From an uncultured Methanoregula sp. (GTDB lineage Archaea; Halobacteriota; Methanomicrobia; Methanomicrobiales; Methanospirillaceae), in contig NZ_OY787453.1 of NCBI RefSeq assembly GCF_963678795.1, positions 1,488,001-1,552,000 of the forward strand: DNA of 64,000 nucleotides, given 5' to 3'. Below, in pieces: positions 36,512 through 44,979 of this stretch. A program made the position numbers and the translations under genes. The stretch's first letter is position 1. The number at the start of each line of letters is the position of its first letter. The notes beneath the pieces are model-generated. The model worked only from the letters and a program-made list of their open reading frames with translations. It was not told the origin of the DNA and did no database searches.

Positions 36512-37303
36512 CTATGGGTGGATGGTTTTGAATATTTTCCCTTCCCTGACAACAGAGATCTTCCCGCCGCTCTGGGATACAATTATTCCTATTGACCGGG
36601 TTGCCTGGGTAATGGCTGCAATAGAAGAATGGCGGGTCCCGTGTCCCTGGGGGATCGTTACATTGCTCGTATCAATCGTGATATACCGGGCTGCGGCTTC
36701 TACAATCCCGTCTCCCCGGACCACAAAGGCTCCATCCAGTTGTGCAAGTTCCTTGATGCACTCTTTCATTTCGGGGTTGGTTATACACCGGTCTTCTTCC
36801 TTATGTCCTTGGAACGGGTTCAGGATCAGTTGCCGGGAATGCCGGAGCACGGCATCGGTATCGCCAATGAGAAATGCCGTGCCAACTGCTTTTCCCTCTC
36901 TTCCTTCCTTCGCAATCTCTGAGGCGATATGAAAGACCGAATCCAGCACAAATATCCGGATGTCGGTATTATCGGTGAGAATCTGCTGCCAGAACTCTTC
37001 ATTGATCTCATTATCCACAGGAGTTACTTTCTTCTCTACTTCAGGCCTGGGGGGAGCAGGACTGATCGATTTATTCAGGATCTGCTCTTTTAAAGAGGCC
37101 ACGATTGCTGTCCATTCTTTTGCTTTTGCCGGAAAGGACTGCGGGTGATGGGGGAACCGGTCAGAGAGGTTCCGGTATATGAAAAGACATTTTTGTGCAT
37201 GCAGAAGGGCAGTCTCAGGATCTCCTTTTGCAAGGGCAATCCGGTACTCCGCTGAGAACCCTTCAGCAGCCTGGATAAGGGTGGATGAGATGTCAATCTT
37301 CAT
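36512..37303 (-). CDS. MIT-like domain fused to diadenylate cyclase (DAC)
   Basis: A 263-residue c-di-AMP synthase. Residues 1-75 form a three-helix MIT-like bundle resembling that of the adjacent Vps4-like ATPase; a Pro-rich linker (82-92) follows. The DAC domain (about 110-258) has GTAFLIGD, SRQLILNPF, the catalytic LDGAFVVRGDG (DGA at 190-192) and GTRHSS (222-227), followed by GIIVSQSGGKISVV. The GTRHxxA motif has Ser where bacterial DisA has Arg; Asp-Gly-Ala and Arg-His are intact, so activity is likely. ATG 37303 is preferred over GTG 37312. Coming 38 bp after the ATPase gene, with the same N-terminal module, it probably docks on ESCRT-III-like tails (inference). Confidence 0.87.
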   Translation of the reverse strand: MKIDISSTLIQAAEGFSAEYRIALAKGDPETALLHAQKCLFIYRNLSDRFPHHPQSFPAKAKEWTAIVASLKEQILNKSISPAPPRPEVEKKVTPVDNEINEEFWQQILTDNTDIRIFVLDSVFHIASEIAKEGREGKAVGTAFLIGDTDAVLRHSRQLILNPFQGHKEEDRCITNPEMKECIKELAQLDGAFVVRGDGIVEAAARYITIDTSNVTIPQGHGTRHSSIAAITQATRSIGIIVSQSGGKISVVREGKIFKTIHP

Positions 37304-37341
37304 GGACGTCACAGGAATGTTATCGGGTCCGGGGGGAGAAG

Positions 37342-38514
37342 TCAGAGTCCGAACTCATTGTTCCATTTTCTGAACCGCTCGAGATCCTTTTCGGTCATGG
37401 GGGATTTTACCCGTTCAAATGCGGTCTCGAAATATTCCATTATCATGGGTCCTATGGATAATGTCTGTTTTTTCAACTCTTCGAAAGGAAGTTCGGATTT
37501 CTTGTACAGGTCCGGGTTATGAACCCGGATCATGCTCCGGAGCGCTTCCTGGCAGAGGAACTGGATATCCCTTCCGGAATAATTTTTCCGTGTACAGATT
37601 TCCGAGACCTTACCCAGGTTGAGCGAGGTTATGTCCAGTCCTTTGAGCTGGATCTTTATGATCTCCTCGCAGGATCTTGAATCCGGGAGCGGGATGTAGA
37701 TGCGCAGGGGGAACCGTGACAGGATGGCTTCATCAAGATCCCAGGGCGTGTTTGTTGCCGCAAGCGTCAGGAGCAGTTCGTCACTTTTCTTGTCCTGGAA
37801 CCCGTCGAGTTCCGAGAGCAGGGTCGAGAGCACTTTCCGGGATGCATCCCCGCTCTCTTCTTCCCGGGACATGGTGATGGAATCGAATTCATCGATGAAG
37901 ATGATGGACGGCTGCTTCTTTCGTGCGGTTTCGTACAGGGAGGTTATCAGTTTTGAGGACTCCCCGAAATATTTTGAGAGCACGTTGCTGACCTTGACAT
38001 TGAAGAATGTGGCATTCAGGCTCCCTGCTGCAGCGGCTGCAAGAAGGGTTTTTCCCGTGCCGGGGGGACCAAAAAGGAGGATACCCTTATCGGGCTTTAT
38101 CGATACCGGTTTTTGTAAGCCCGCAATTACGATGGTCTCCATTATTCTTACTTTAACGGAGTCAAGGCCCCCGATATCTTTCCATGTTACAGTGGATTTG
38201 GCAATGAGGCTCTCGGCATAGCCCGCGAGATCTTTCTGGTCGTCCCGTATCTGCTCGAAATTGTTTGCAGGAGCTGCCGATGATGCGGGTTTTGCGCCGG
38301 AATCCGCATAATTCTTGTAACTTTTTGCCGCGTCGATATATTCCGTTTTTTTGTTGGGATCGGATTTTGCAAGCTGGATCAGGATATTGCAGCAGACAAG
38401 CGCCATTTTCTTGGCCTCGTCTGTTTCTCCTTTCGCTTTCGCATCATCGAATGCCTTGTGCGCCTTCTCTAATTCACGTTTTAACGGAAGTGTCAGGTCA
38501 ATATTCAGTGCCAT
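37342..38514 (-). CDS. Vps4/CdvC-like AAA ATPase with MIT-like N-terminus
   Basis: A 390-residue ATPase that, by family, would disassemble ESCRT-III-like polymers. An MIT-like helical domain (1-72) is followed by a linker and a meiotic-clade AAA module: Walker A GPPGTGKT (149-156), pore loop SKYFGESSKL (180-189), Walker B IIFIDEFD (204-211), sensor AATNTPW with Asn255, and arginine-finger segment SRFPLRIYIPLP (266-277), very close to the Vps4 signature. The C-terminus (SPMTEKDLERFRKWNNEFG) matches the Vps4_C helix. It lies directly downstream of two Snf7-like genes and upstream of the MIT-DAC gene on the same strand. Membership in the Vps4 group is well supported; MIT status is a structural inference. 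Confidence 0.9.
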   Translation of the reverse strand: MALNIDLTLPLKRELEKAHKAFDDAKAKGETDEAKKMALVCCNILIQLAKSDPNKKTEYIDAAKSYKNYADSGAKPASSAAPANNFEQIRDDQKDLAGYAESLIAKSTVTWKDIGGLDSVKVRIMETIVIAGLQKPVSIKPDKGILLFGPPGTGKTLLAAAAAGSLNATFFNVKVSNVLSKYFGESSKLITSLYETARKKQPSIIFIDEFDSITMSREEESGDASRKVLSTLLSELDGFQDKKSDELLLTLAATNTPWDLDEAILSRFPLRIYIPLPDSRSCEEIIKIQLKGLDITSLNLGKVSEICTRKNYSGRDIQFLCQEALRSMIRVHNPDLYKKSELPFEELKKQTLSIGPMIMEYFETAFERVKSPMTEKDLERFRKWNNEFGL

Positions 38515-38578
38515 ACCAATCCACCCGCATTCATCTCACATGACTGCGAAAATTTAACAATGATCCCTTCCGGGATCA

Positions 38579-39157
38579 TCAGCTCTCAAATTCGGGTTTT
38601 TTCTCTTTTGGGAAAACCTGCTCTTTTTCAGGTGCTATTGTATCAGTTGCTTTTGTAGATTTTATTGCCTGTAAAATATCATTGACGTTCTCGTCGATCT
38701 CATCACTATCCGGCTCGGTACTGCCTGCCATAATTCTCTCTCTTTGTTTTTTCCCTTCTTCAAATACCGAGATCTGGTCCAGGAAATCCTGCAGTTCCTG
38801 TTCGGAGCCTTTCGTGAGCGGGGCGAGTGAACTTTTCTGTTTCTTCTCTTCTATCTTGTTGATGAATTCCTCGACGGTCCGGAGACGCGATTCTTTTGCA
38901 GATATTTTGGCAAGCGTGGATTTTTTTCTTACCGAAATGGTATTGATACGCTCGGCAAGTGCCCGCTCATCCGCGGGAGATTTTGTTTCCCTGGCTTTGT
39001 TCCAGTACTCATCGATCTGTTTTTCCAGTGCAGCAATTTTTTTGTGGAGTTGTTCGATCTCGCTCTCCAGCCGGATCTTCTCATCCACTGCAGCGCCTGG
39101 ATCAATCAGATCAAGAGGATTTTTTGTGAGGAAATATTTGATTCTCCGTATAACCAT
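38579..39157 (-). CDS. Snf7/ESCRT-III-like coiled-coil protein B
   Basis: A 192-residue helical protein. The first 25 residues are basic (MVIRRIKYFL), suitable for membrane binding. A long helical hairpin follows: helix 1 about 24-58, a turn at KSPADE, helix 2 about 62-108, then shorter helices (116-142) and an acidic, proline-containing C-terminal tail (145-192). This is the layout of Snf7/CHMP proteins, in which the acidic tail carries MIT-interacting motifs. Sequence identity with named CHMPs was not measurable here, so the assignment depends on architecture and on the adjacent Vps4-like ATPase. It begins 4 bp after the upstream ESCRT-III-like gene ends, so both are co-translated. Confidence 0.68.
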   Translation of the reverse strand: MVIRRIKYFLTKNPLDLIDPGAAVDEKIRLESEIEQLHKKIAALEKQIDEYWNKARETKSPADERALAERINTISVRKKSTLAKISAKESRLRTVEEFINKIEEKKQKSSLAPLTKGSEQELQDFLDQISVFEEGKKQRERIMAGSTEPDSDEIDENVNDILQAIKSTKATDTIAPEKEQVFPKEKKPEFES

Positions 39158-39161
39158 TTAC

Positions 39162-39755
39162 TTAACCCTCTCTGTCCTCAAGAGTCTTGTCAAAAGAAAT
39201 TGCTTTCTGGGCCTCATCGATCGGGAGTACACCCTTCTGGACACTGGTGATGGCATCTACGATCTGCTGGACAGAGTCATCTTCTTCGCCCACCTTGTAT
39301 TCATCAAGCCCGCTCTCGAGCGTGTCGTTTACAAGATCAACAATCCCTTCAAAATTCTTGCCAACGAGATTGATCTTTCCCATTACGTCGATGAGCGCAT
39401 CCGGGTCCATGTGGACAAGTTTTGTCCATAATTTACTCTGCCTGAGTTCTTTCTCATATTTTTTCAGCAACAGGAGGTTGGTTATCGCCACGCTCATCTT
39501 GGTATATCTCATAAAAAAATTGTATTGCTGCTCGACTTCCAGGCTCAGCCGTTTGATCTCGTGGGCATGGACTTTTATCATCAATGGGCTGGCGCCGACG
39601 GCAGTGTTGAACAGTTTGGATTTCTCTTTCTCAAGTTTTGAGATTGCCTTGATGGTCGTATCCCTCCGGGTTTTCAGGCGGATCTTCTCGAGTTCCAGTG
39701 TTCGCGTATCCATTCTTTCAAAAGGGGTTCCGAGAATTTTGTCAACAATTGCCAT
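39162..39755 (-). CDS. ESCRT-III/CdvB-like coiled-coil protein A
   Basis: A 197-residue helical protein, first gene of the cluster. After MAIVDKILGTPFE comes a basic helix pair (about 17-90: LELEKIRLKTRR through IKRLSLEVEQQYNFF) and then helices 3-5 (91-165), including MDPDALIDVMGKINLVGKNF, strikingly like the CHMP helix-4 region. The acidic C-terminal region (150-197) may hold a MIT-interacting motif. ATG 39755 is favoured; ATG 39764 would add three residues and longer upstream extension lacks protein character. The ESCRT-III assignment is by architecture and context (Snf7-like and Vps4-like neighbours). Predicted role: a filament on the inner membrane. Confidence 0.72.
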   Translation of the reverse strand: MAIVDKILGTPFERMDTRTLELEKIRLKTRRDTTIKAISKLEKEKSKLFNTAVGASPLMIKVHAHEIKRLSLEVEQQYNFFMRYTKMSVAITNLLLLKKYEKELRQSKLWTKLVHMDPDALIDVMGKINLVGKNFEGIVDLVNDTLESGLDEYKVGEEDDSVQQIVDAITSVQKGVLPIDEAQKAISFDKTLEDREG

Positions 39756-40045
39756 GTATTTCATCCCGCTTGTTAACGTTAATGATAGATTTGTATATCC
39801 GTTTTCAAGTTTATACAGTTTCTCTATCTTTTTCCCGTTGTCGGGGTAGGTGGGGGGAGCAGAAATCCCGTGAGGCGACCGGGCTGAAATCTGCCGGCAT
39901 ATTTTTACCAACAACAAAGGTTGAAAATAATCCGCGAAATATCCGGAATAGTGTATGTCAGACACATTCAGAGCAACAGGATACCGGCTCCGGTTCCATT
40001 TCCATCCTCATTCTATAAATCCCTGCACTCCACAATAGTACCCGC

Positions 40046-40351
40046 ATGAAATATACGGCACGGCATATCCAGCGTTTCCTCGAAACGGGAAAGATCGATG
40101 CAACGCTCTGGAAGAACCATTTCCCCTCGCTGCTGCCGACCCTGGTGCCGACCTGCGAGGAATGTTCGGAATTCAAGGAACGGACCTGCGCCGGCGGCCG
40201 GGACCCGGTAGATTGTTTCCTTGCAAAAGGCGTGGAAGCAGAGGACGGGGCAAAACCCCGCCAGAAGAAGAGGGACCCGATGCTCGGCATAGGAGCAAAA
40301 CGCCCGGGCTTCAATGGCACGGCAATGCCCAAAGATCAGTCCAAGATGTAA
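40046..40351 (+). CDS. Small four-Cys protein, paralogue of the gene at 23441
   Basis: A 101-residue protein, unknown function. The N-terminal 65 residues align with the 90-aa protein at 23441-23713, conserving W-x2-HFP, the four cysteines (CEEC-x7-C-x8-C) and D-P-V/I-D-CF. The C-terminal 35 residues differ: basic and Gly/Pro-rich (KPRQKKRDPML). Likely a small zinc-binding protein (inference). It is divergent from the ESCRT-like operon, with about 290 bp between the two starts. Family found twice in 17 kb here, so it may be widespread in the genome. Confidence 0.72.
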   Translation: MKYTARHIQRFLETGKIDATLWKNHFPSLLPTLVPTCEECSEFKERTCAGGRDPVDCFLAKGVEAEDGAKPRQKKRDPMLGIGAKRPGFNGTAMPKDQSKM

Positions 40352-40512
40352 CGGGAAGAGATCCCGGCTCCAGGAGCCCGTTTGTGTTTCGGGCCCGGGG
40401 GTTACCCGGCAGTACCTCTTTTTCCAAGACGGGCCCGGAAGCAGAAAACCGGATGACTAGGTTAAATATCAGCGGTCATCAATAATCTTTAAAAGGAGGA
40501 CAGTGGATTCCG

Positions 40513-43500
40513 ATGGTCAATAAACGATATCTGGTGTACTCTGCGGTCCTCCTGCTCCTTATCCTTTTTATTGCATCCCCTGTCCAGGCAGTTGACTTGA
40601 CGGCGGTGGAATGGAGCGAGAAAGCTGCTGCCCTCAACAGCCTCGGGAAGTACCAGGAGGCGCTCGATGCGAACAACAAGGCATTGTCCATTGACTGGGA
40701 TTATGCTTCGGCATGGTACGGCAAGGGTGTTGCGCTCAGCAATCTTGGCAAGTACCAGGAAGCGCTCGATGTCTATAACCAGGCATTGCTGATCAACCCG
40801 AAGCTCGGATCGGCATGGGCCGGAAAAGGCACAGTACTCGCCCGCCTTGGCAGGAACCAGGAAGCACTCAATGCCTACAACCAGGCATTGTCCATCAATC
40901 CGGGGTCTGCGACAGCGTGGGCCGGAAAAGGCGCAGTACTCGCCCGTCTCGGCAGGAACCAGGAAGCGCTTGAGACATATAACCAGGCATTGCTGCTGGA
41001 CCCGGGGAATGAGGATATCTATCGGAACAAGGAACTGCTGCTTGCCAGGACCGATTCCGGTCATGTGTCAGTGACCATGTCGTTTCTTGCTCCACCATCT
41101 CCTGCCTCCCCGGAGCCCGCGATGATGTTCCATGCAGACCCGGCACACACCGGGGTTTTTAAAGAGGGCGGGAATGTCTCCGGCAATAATGAGTTGTGGC
41201 GGTTCAAGACCCGCGATCACCTCATCTCATCGCCGGTGGTATCATATGGAGTTGTCTATGCCGGTGCCGGGGACCTCTATGCCATTGATGCCGGAACCGG
41301 AAAGGAGATGTGGCGGTTCAACCCGGAGTTCAGGTGTGAGACGTTCTCATCATCGCCCGCGGTTTCAGAGGGTGTTGTTTATACCGGTTCCAACTTCCTC
41401 TATGCGATCGATGCCGTAACCGGGGTGGAGAAGTGGCATATTATTGTCTGGGGGGCATCATCGCCAACCGTGTCCAATGGAGTTGTCTATGTCGGGAGCC
41501 GCGATAACAACCTGTACGCGATCGATGCTGTGAACGGGACGGAGAACTGGCGGTTCACGACCGGGAATTCTGTGTACACTTCTCCGGCAGTGTCCGGCGG
41601 CGTTGTTTATATCGGGAGCAGTGACCACAACCTGACCGCGATCGATGCTGTGACCGGGAAGGAGAGGTGGCGGTTCAGGACGATGGACGCCATCTACTCA
41701 TCCCCGGCAGTATCGGACGGCGTTGTTTATATCGGGAGCAATGACCACAACCTGTACGCAATAGATGCCGGCACTGGCATGGAGAGGTGGCGGTTTACCA
41801 CCAGGAACTGGGTGTTGTCATCCCCGGCAGTATCGAACGGCGTTGTTTATGTCGGGAGCAGCGACAACTACCTGTACGCGATCGATGCCGCGACCGGGGT
41901 GGAGAAGTGGCAGTTCAAGACGATGGGCCCCGTCTACTCATCCCCGGCACTATCGGAAAGCGTTGTCTATGTCGGGAGCAATGACAACAACCTGTACGCG
42001 ATCGACAGGGTAACCGGAAAGGAGAAGTGGCGGTTTTCGGCAGGAGGTCCTGTGGACTCATCCCCGGTAGTCTCGCAGGAGATGGTCTTTGTCGGCGGGG
42101 GTCAGAATAACCTGTACGCGGTTGGAAACGGGCAACTGAGTCCGGTCATGCCGGATATAGTATCTCCGGAGAAGATCTCCGGTACCGCTTCCACGTTCAG
42201 GCCGACCTGGCTGTTCGTAATTATCATAATTCTGCTCATAGCCGGCGGAGTGTATGTATTCCGCCGGCGGAGGAGAATACCTGCAGGCAAGCCCGTATCT
42301 AAAATCCCGGAGAAACCGTCTCTTCCCCCGCGTCCGTCTGCAGCCGGTTCAGTGCAGAAACCGGACCTGAGGTTCAGCCTTGATCGCCCGACTCTCAAGG
42401 CCGACGAGTGGGACCATATTACCATCAATATGGAAAATCGCGGCAATGCAGCGGCAAAAGAGGTCAGGTTCTCCTTTACCTATAAGTTTGCAACGAAAGG
42501 GGTAAAACCGGTTGCAGTCAGCCCGGGATCAAGAACCTCAATAGAGGTCAATATTCAGCCCAGGTTCAAGGGTAAGATTCCGCTGGAGGTCACGGCAATG
42601 TACAGCGACAATACCGGAATGGAATACACCGAGATGGAGGAGTTCGATGTCGATGTTATTGAAAAACGGGTTCTTCCTCCAGGCTCCCCCGGAACATTCT
42701 CTCTGCCGGCCGTCCCGTCGGTTCCCCGACCAGCTGCACCGGAACCGGAGAAGCCTGAACCCATGCCGGTAGAAGAACCTGCTTATACGGAGAATCTCCC
42801 TGAACCTGAGCCTGGAGAACAAATCCCGGTGGACCTGCGGGAACGGTACACCGGATCAGTATTTCTTGGCAAGGACCGGTTCGCCCGTATATTCCGGGTG
42901 AGAAAAATGGACGGGAAATTTGCCATCGTGAAAGTTGCGACCCCGATGAGCGAACCTGATGCGGAAACATTCATGGCCAGTATGAGGAACTGGGCAAAAC
43001 TCTCGCACCCGAACATTGTCAGGCTCCTGGATTTCAATACCGAGCCGGTACCTTTCTTCGAGGAAGAGTTCTGTGATCATGCACTGGCAGAGCGGAAAAA
43101 ACCCCTGGAGTGTGAGGAAGCGGCCTGGATCGTGTACAATATTTCTGAAGGGCTCAGGTTTGCCCATCACCGTCATGTTACCCACCTCGACCTGCAGCCT
43201 CACAACATCCTCTTCAAAAACGGGATCCCGAAGATCTCGGGCTTTGGCCTTTCCCGGATTCTGGCAGATTCTCCGGATGCACCGGGCATGTTGCCCGCCC
43301 GGTATTATGCTGCCCCGGAACAGGTTGAGAACCGGACAAAAGACGAACGCACGGATATCTGGCATCTTGGCGTGATATTCTATGAACTCGTAACAGGATT
43401 ACTGCCGTTCGAAGGCGACAGTATGGCTGCCATCGGGATGAGCATCACCACCGGCAATCCAAAATCACCCGGAGAGATCGTGCCCGGTGCACAGGGAGTA

Positions 43501-43608
43501 AATGCCATAATCATGAGATGCCTGGAGCAGGATCCGGCAAAACGGTACCAGTCCACTTCAGCGCTCCAGAAAGATCTCAGCCCGTATCTGGGGGATTATT
43601 CCCCCTAA
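40513..43608 (+). CDS. Transmembrane receptor (pseudo)kinase: TPR + PQQ propeller + CARDB-like + kinase
   Basis: A 1,031-residue receptor. Signal/anchor (8-26); four TPRs (about 30-175; 34-residue units with KYQEALDxxNxAL); a PQQ-type beta-propeller (about 200-540; about eight copies of the LYAIDAxTGxExW blade); membrane helix (565-583) with RRRRR stop; a CARDB-like beta domain (618-720); a Pro/Glu-rich linker; a Ser/Thr kinase fold (777-1025). Lys807 and catalytic-loop Asp893 (HLDLQPHN, Gln at the usual Lys) are kept. The DFG Asp is Gly910 (SGFG) and the Gly-loop is degenerate (GKDRFARIF), so it may be a pseudokinase. An AGGAGG precedes ATG by 14 bp. It flanks the ESCRT-like cluster opposite the active TPR kinase. 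Confidence 0.92.
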   Translation: MVNKRYLVYSAVLLLLILFIASPVQAVDLTAVEWSEKAAALNSLGKYQEALDANNKALSIDWDYASAWYGKGVALSNLGKYQEALDVYNQALLINPKLGSAWAGKGTVLARLGRNQEALNAYNQALSINPGSATAWAGKGAVLARLGRNQEALETYNQALLLDPGNEDIYRNKELLLARTDSGHVSVTMSFLAPPSPASPEPAMMFHADPAHTGVFKEGGNVSGNNELWRFKTRDHLISSPVVSYGVVYAGAGDLYAIDAGTGKEMWRFNPEFRCETFSSSPAVSEGVVYTGSNFLYAIDAVTGVEKWHIIVWGASSPTVSNGVVYVGSRDNNLYAIDAVNGTENWRFTTGNSVYTSPAVSGGVVYIGSSDHNLTAIDAVTGKERWRFRTMDAIYSSPAVSDGVVYIGSNDHNLYAIDAGTGMERWRFTTRNWVLSSPAVSNGVVYVGSSDNYLYAIDAATGVEKWQFKTMGPVYSSPALSESVVYVGSNDNNLYAIDRVTGKEKWRFSAGGPVDSSPVVSQEMVFVGGGQNNLYAVGNGQLSPVMPDIVSPEKISGTASTFRPTWLFVIIIILLIAGGVYVFRRRRRIPAGKPVSKIPEKPSLPPRPSAAGSVQKPDLRFSLDRPTLKADEWDHITINMENRGNAAAKEVRFSFTYKFATKGVKPVAVSPGSRTSIEVNIQPRFKGKIPLEVTAMYSDNTGMEYTEMEEFDVDVIEKRVLPPGSPGTFSLPAVPSVPRPAAPEPEKPEPMPVEEPAYTENLPEPEPGEQIPVDLRERYTGSVFLGKDRFARIFRVRKMDGKFAIVKVATPMSEPDAETFMASMRNWAKLSHPNIVRLLDFNTEPVPFFEEEFCDHALAERKKPLECEEAAWIVYNISEGLRFAHHRHVTHLDLQPHNILFKNGIPKISGFGLSRILADSPDAPGMLPARYYAAPEQVENRTKDERTDIWHLGVIFYELVTGLLPFEGDSMAAIGMSITTGNPKSPGEIVPGAQGVNAIIMRCLEQDPAKRYQSTSALQKDLSPYLGDYSP
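40600..42130 (+). repeat. Coding tandem repeats: 102-bp TPR units and ~120-bp propeller blades
   Basis: Near-identical DNA units encode four TPRs (40600-41010) and about eight beta-propeller blades (41220-42125). High nucleotide similarity between blades 4-8 points to recent duplication or homogenisation. Confidence 0.75.
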
Positions 43609-43867
43609 CCTCAGGAGCCCGGTAACAGGGCCGGCCCCCTCCGCTCTCGGCTCATTTAGAATAAGTTTGATGAAAATAGAAAAATAACGTCGGATAACGA
43701 AGTGAAATAAGAATAGAATAAGTGGACATAATGAAGAAATACGTCTGAGATGGAAAATTATTTTTAAAGGGTCAATATGAATAGAAAATTTGAGAGTTCT
43801 AGGCTCATATAGGCTCATATAGAATAAGTCACAGCAAAGTAATTGAAAATTTTAAAAATTACCTCGG

Positions 43868-44122
43868 GTGTGGGAGGCCTCGAAAGAACTCACTAAAGTA
43901 ATGGTGAGAACGGAAAAAATATCCGATGTGGTATGGGATATTGTCGAATTACTCATGAAAGGAGGACAATTTGTTGTCTGGTCTCGTACTGGTGAAATAG
44001 CAAAACCTGCTCTTAATGCTGGAATGTGTCTAGACGATTTGGCTCCTGAACAATTTATAACAAAGGAATTCTGGAGAATAAAATATGAATCGATTGAACA
44101 GAGTATGTCATATAAACAATAG
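43868..44122 (+). CDS. Hypothetical protein in AT-rich island
   Basis: Up to 84 residues from GTG 43868; an internal ATG-containing start at 43901 (GTG-ATG-GTG context, MVRTEKISDVVWDIVELL) gives about 73. Predicted as mixed helix/strand with VVWDIVELLMKGG and FVVWSRTGEIAKPAL. No family recognised. The codons are AT-rich compared with the genes before 43.6 kb. It is 59 bp upstream of the 265-aa membrane protein gene, same strand. Confidence 0.45.
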   Translation: MWEASKELTKVMVRTEKISDVVWDIVELLMKGGQFVVWSRTGEIAKPALNAGMCLDDLAPEQFITKEFWRIKYESIEQSMSYKQ

Positions 44123-44181
44123 TTTATATTTATATGAAATTTTTCAAATGCTTTATCGTTTAAAAAGAATATTGACATATT

Positions 44182-44979
44182 ATGGGCGAAGATAAAATAA
44201 GTTTAACTAAAGAGATAAAATTCAAAATCATTACCCCTGAAAATTTAATTGAATTAATAGATATCATTTATGAGGATTACGAGAAAAATCTCAATCTATT
44301 CAACGAGAAAAAAGAAGAGAAAGAACCAAAATTTACTATAACTTTGCTAAAATCTGATGGGGAAAGTAATGAGACTCGGGAATATAAAAAATTAAAAGAA
44401 GAAAAAAAGTTGTATAACACAAACTATGAAGGAATTAAAGTCAGTTATACTGAAGGAAAAGAAGAAAATCGAATAGAATTTGCTATAATTGCACAACGGA
44501 GTTATTTTAGACGCGAGATATTCTCTGATGAATGGAATAATGGAATAAAAATATCTGGTAAAAATGAAGAATGGGTTAGATCAAAATTTGATAAAATTAA
44601 CAGAATTATCTCTAATTGGAAAGATCAATGTAAAATTTTTAAAGAATGTTATGGCATTATCTCAATACTATTTATTGCATTTTGGTGTGCAATAATTGGT
44701 GGAGTAATATATATATTTACAACATTTTTCCATCTTATTGAGACATGGTGGTTTTTTGGAGTTATAGGATTTATAATAGCAATATTTCTTGGTGTAACGA
44801 CATCCGATAAAATTGCTCAATATTTTCCATATGTCGAATTATTAACTGGCCCAAATCATTTACATTATGAGGATGAAAAAAGAAAAAATATAATCTTTTT
44901 CATTTTAGTTATTGTAATTCCATTCCTTTTTGTATTGATCGGAATACTTCTTACAAATCTTATTACAAAAACTCCATAA
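44182..44979 (+). CDS. AT-rich membrane protein of unknown function
   Basis: A 265-residue protein. Residues 1-150 are hydrophilic, Lys/Glu-rich and probably cytosolic; three hydrophobic helices follow (about 156-180, 190-207 and 233-258). No motif is recognised. Base composition is far more AT-rich than the core genome, and ATG 44182 follows a TATA-like AT-rich stretch, so it looks acquired. It may pair with the small frame upstream. No defence or transport signature can be named. Confidence 0.65.
   Translation: MGEDKISLTKEIKFKIITPENLIELIDIIYEDYEKNLNLFNEKKEEKEPKFTITLLKSDGESNETREYKKLKEEKKLYNTNYEGIKVSYTEGKEENRIEFAIIAQRSYFRREIFSDEWNNGIKISGKNEEWVRSKFDKINRIISNWKDQCKIFKECYGIISILFIAFWCAIIGGVIYIFTTFFHLIETWWFFGVIGFIIAIFLGVTTSDKIAQYFPYVELLTGPNHLHYEDEKRKNIIFFILVIVIPFLFVLIGILLTNLITKTP

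Noticed and set aside
37342..38514. Considered as a proteasome-activating or Cdc48-type ATPase
   Set aside because: One AAA module only, no OB/coiled-coil N-domain, and Vps4-type RIYIPLP and C-terminal helix.
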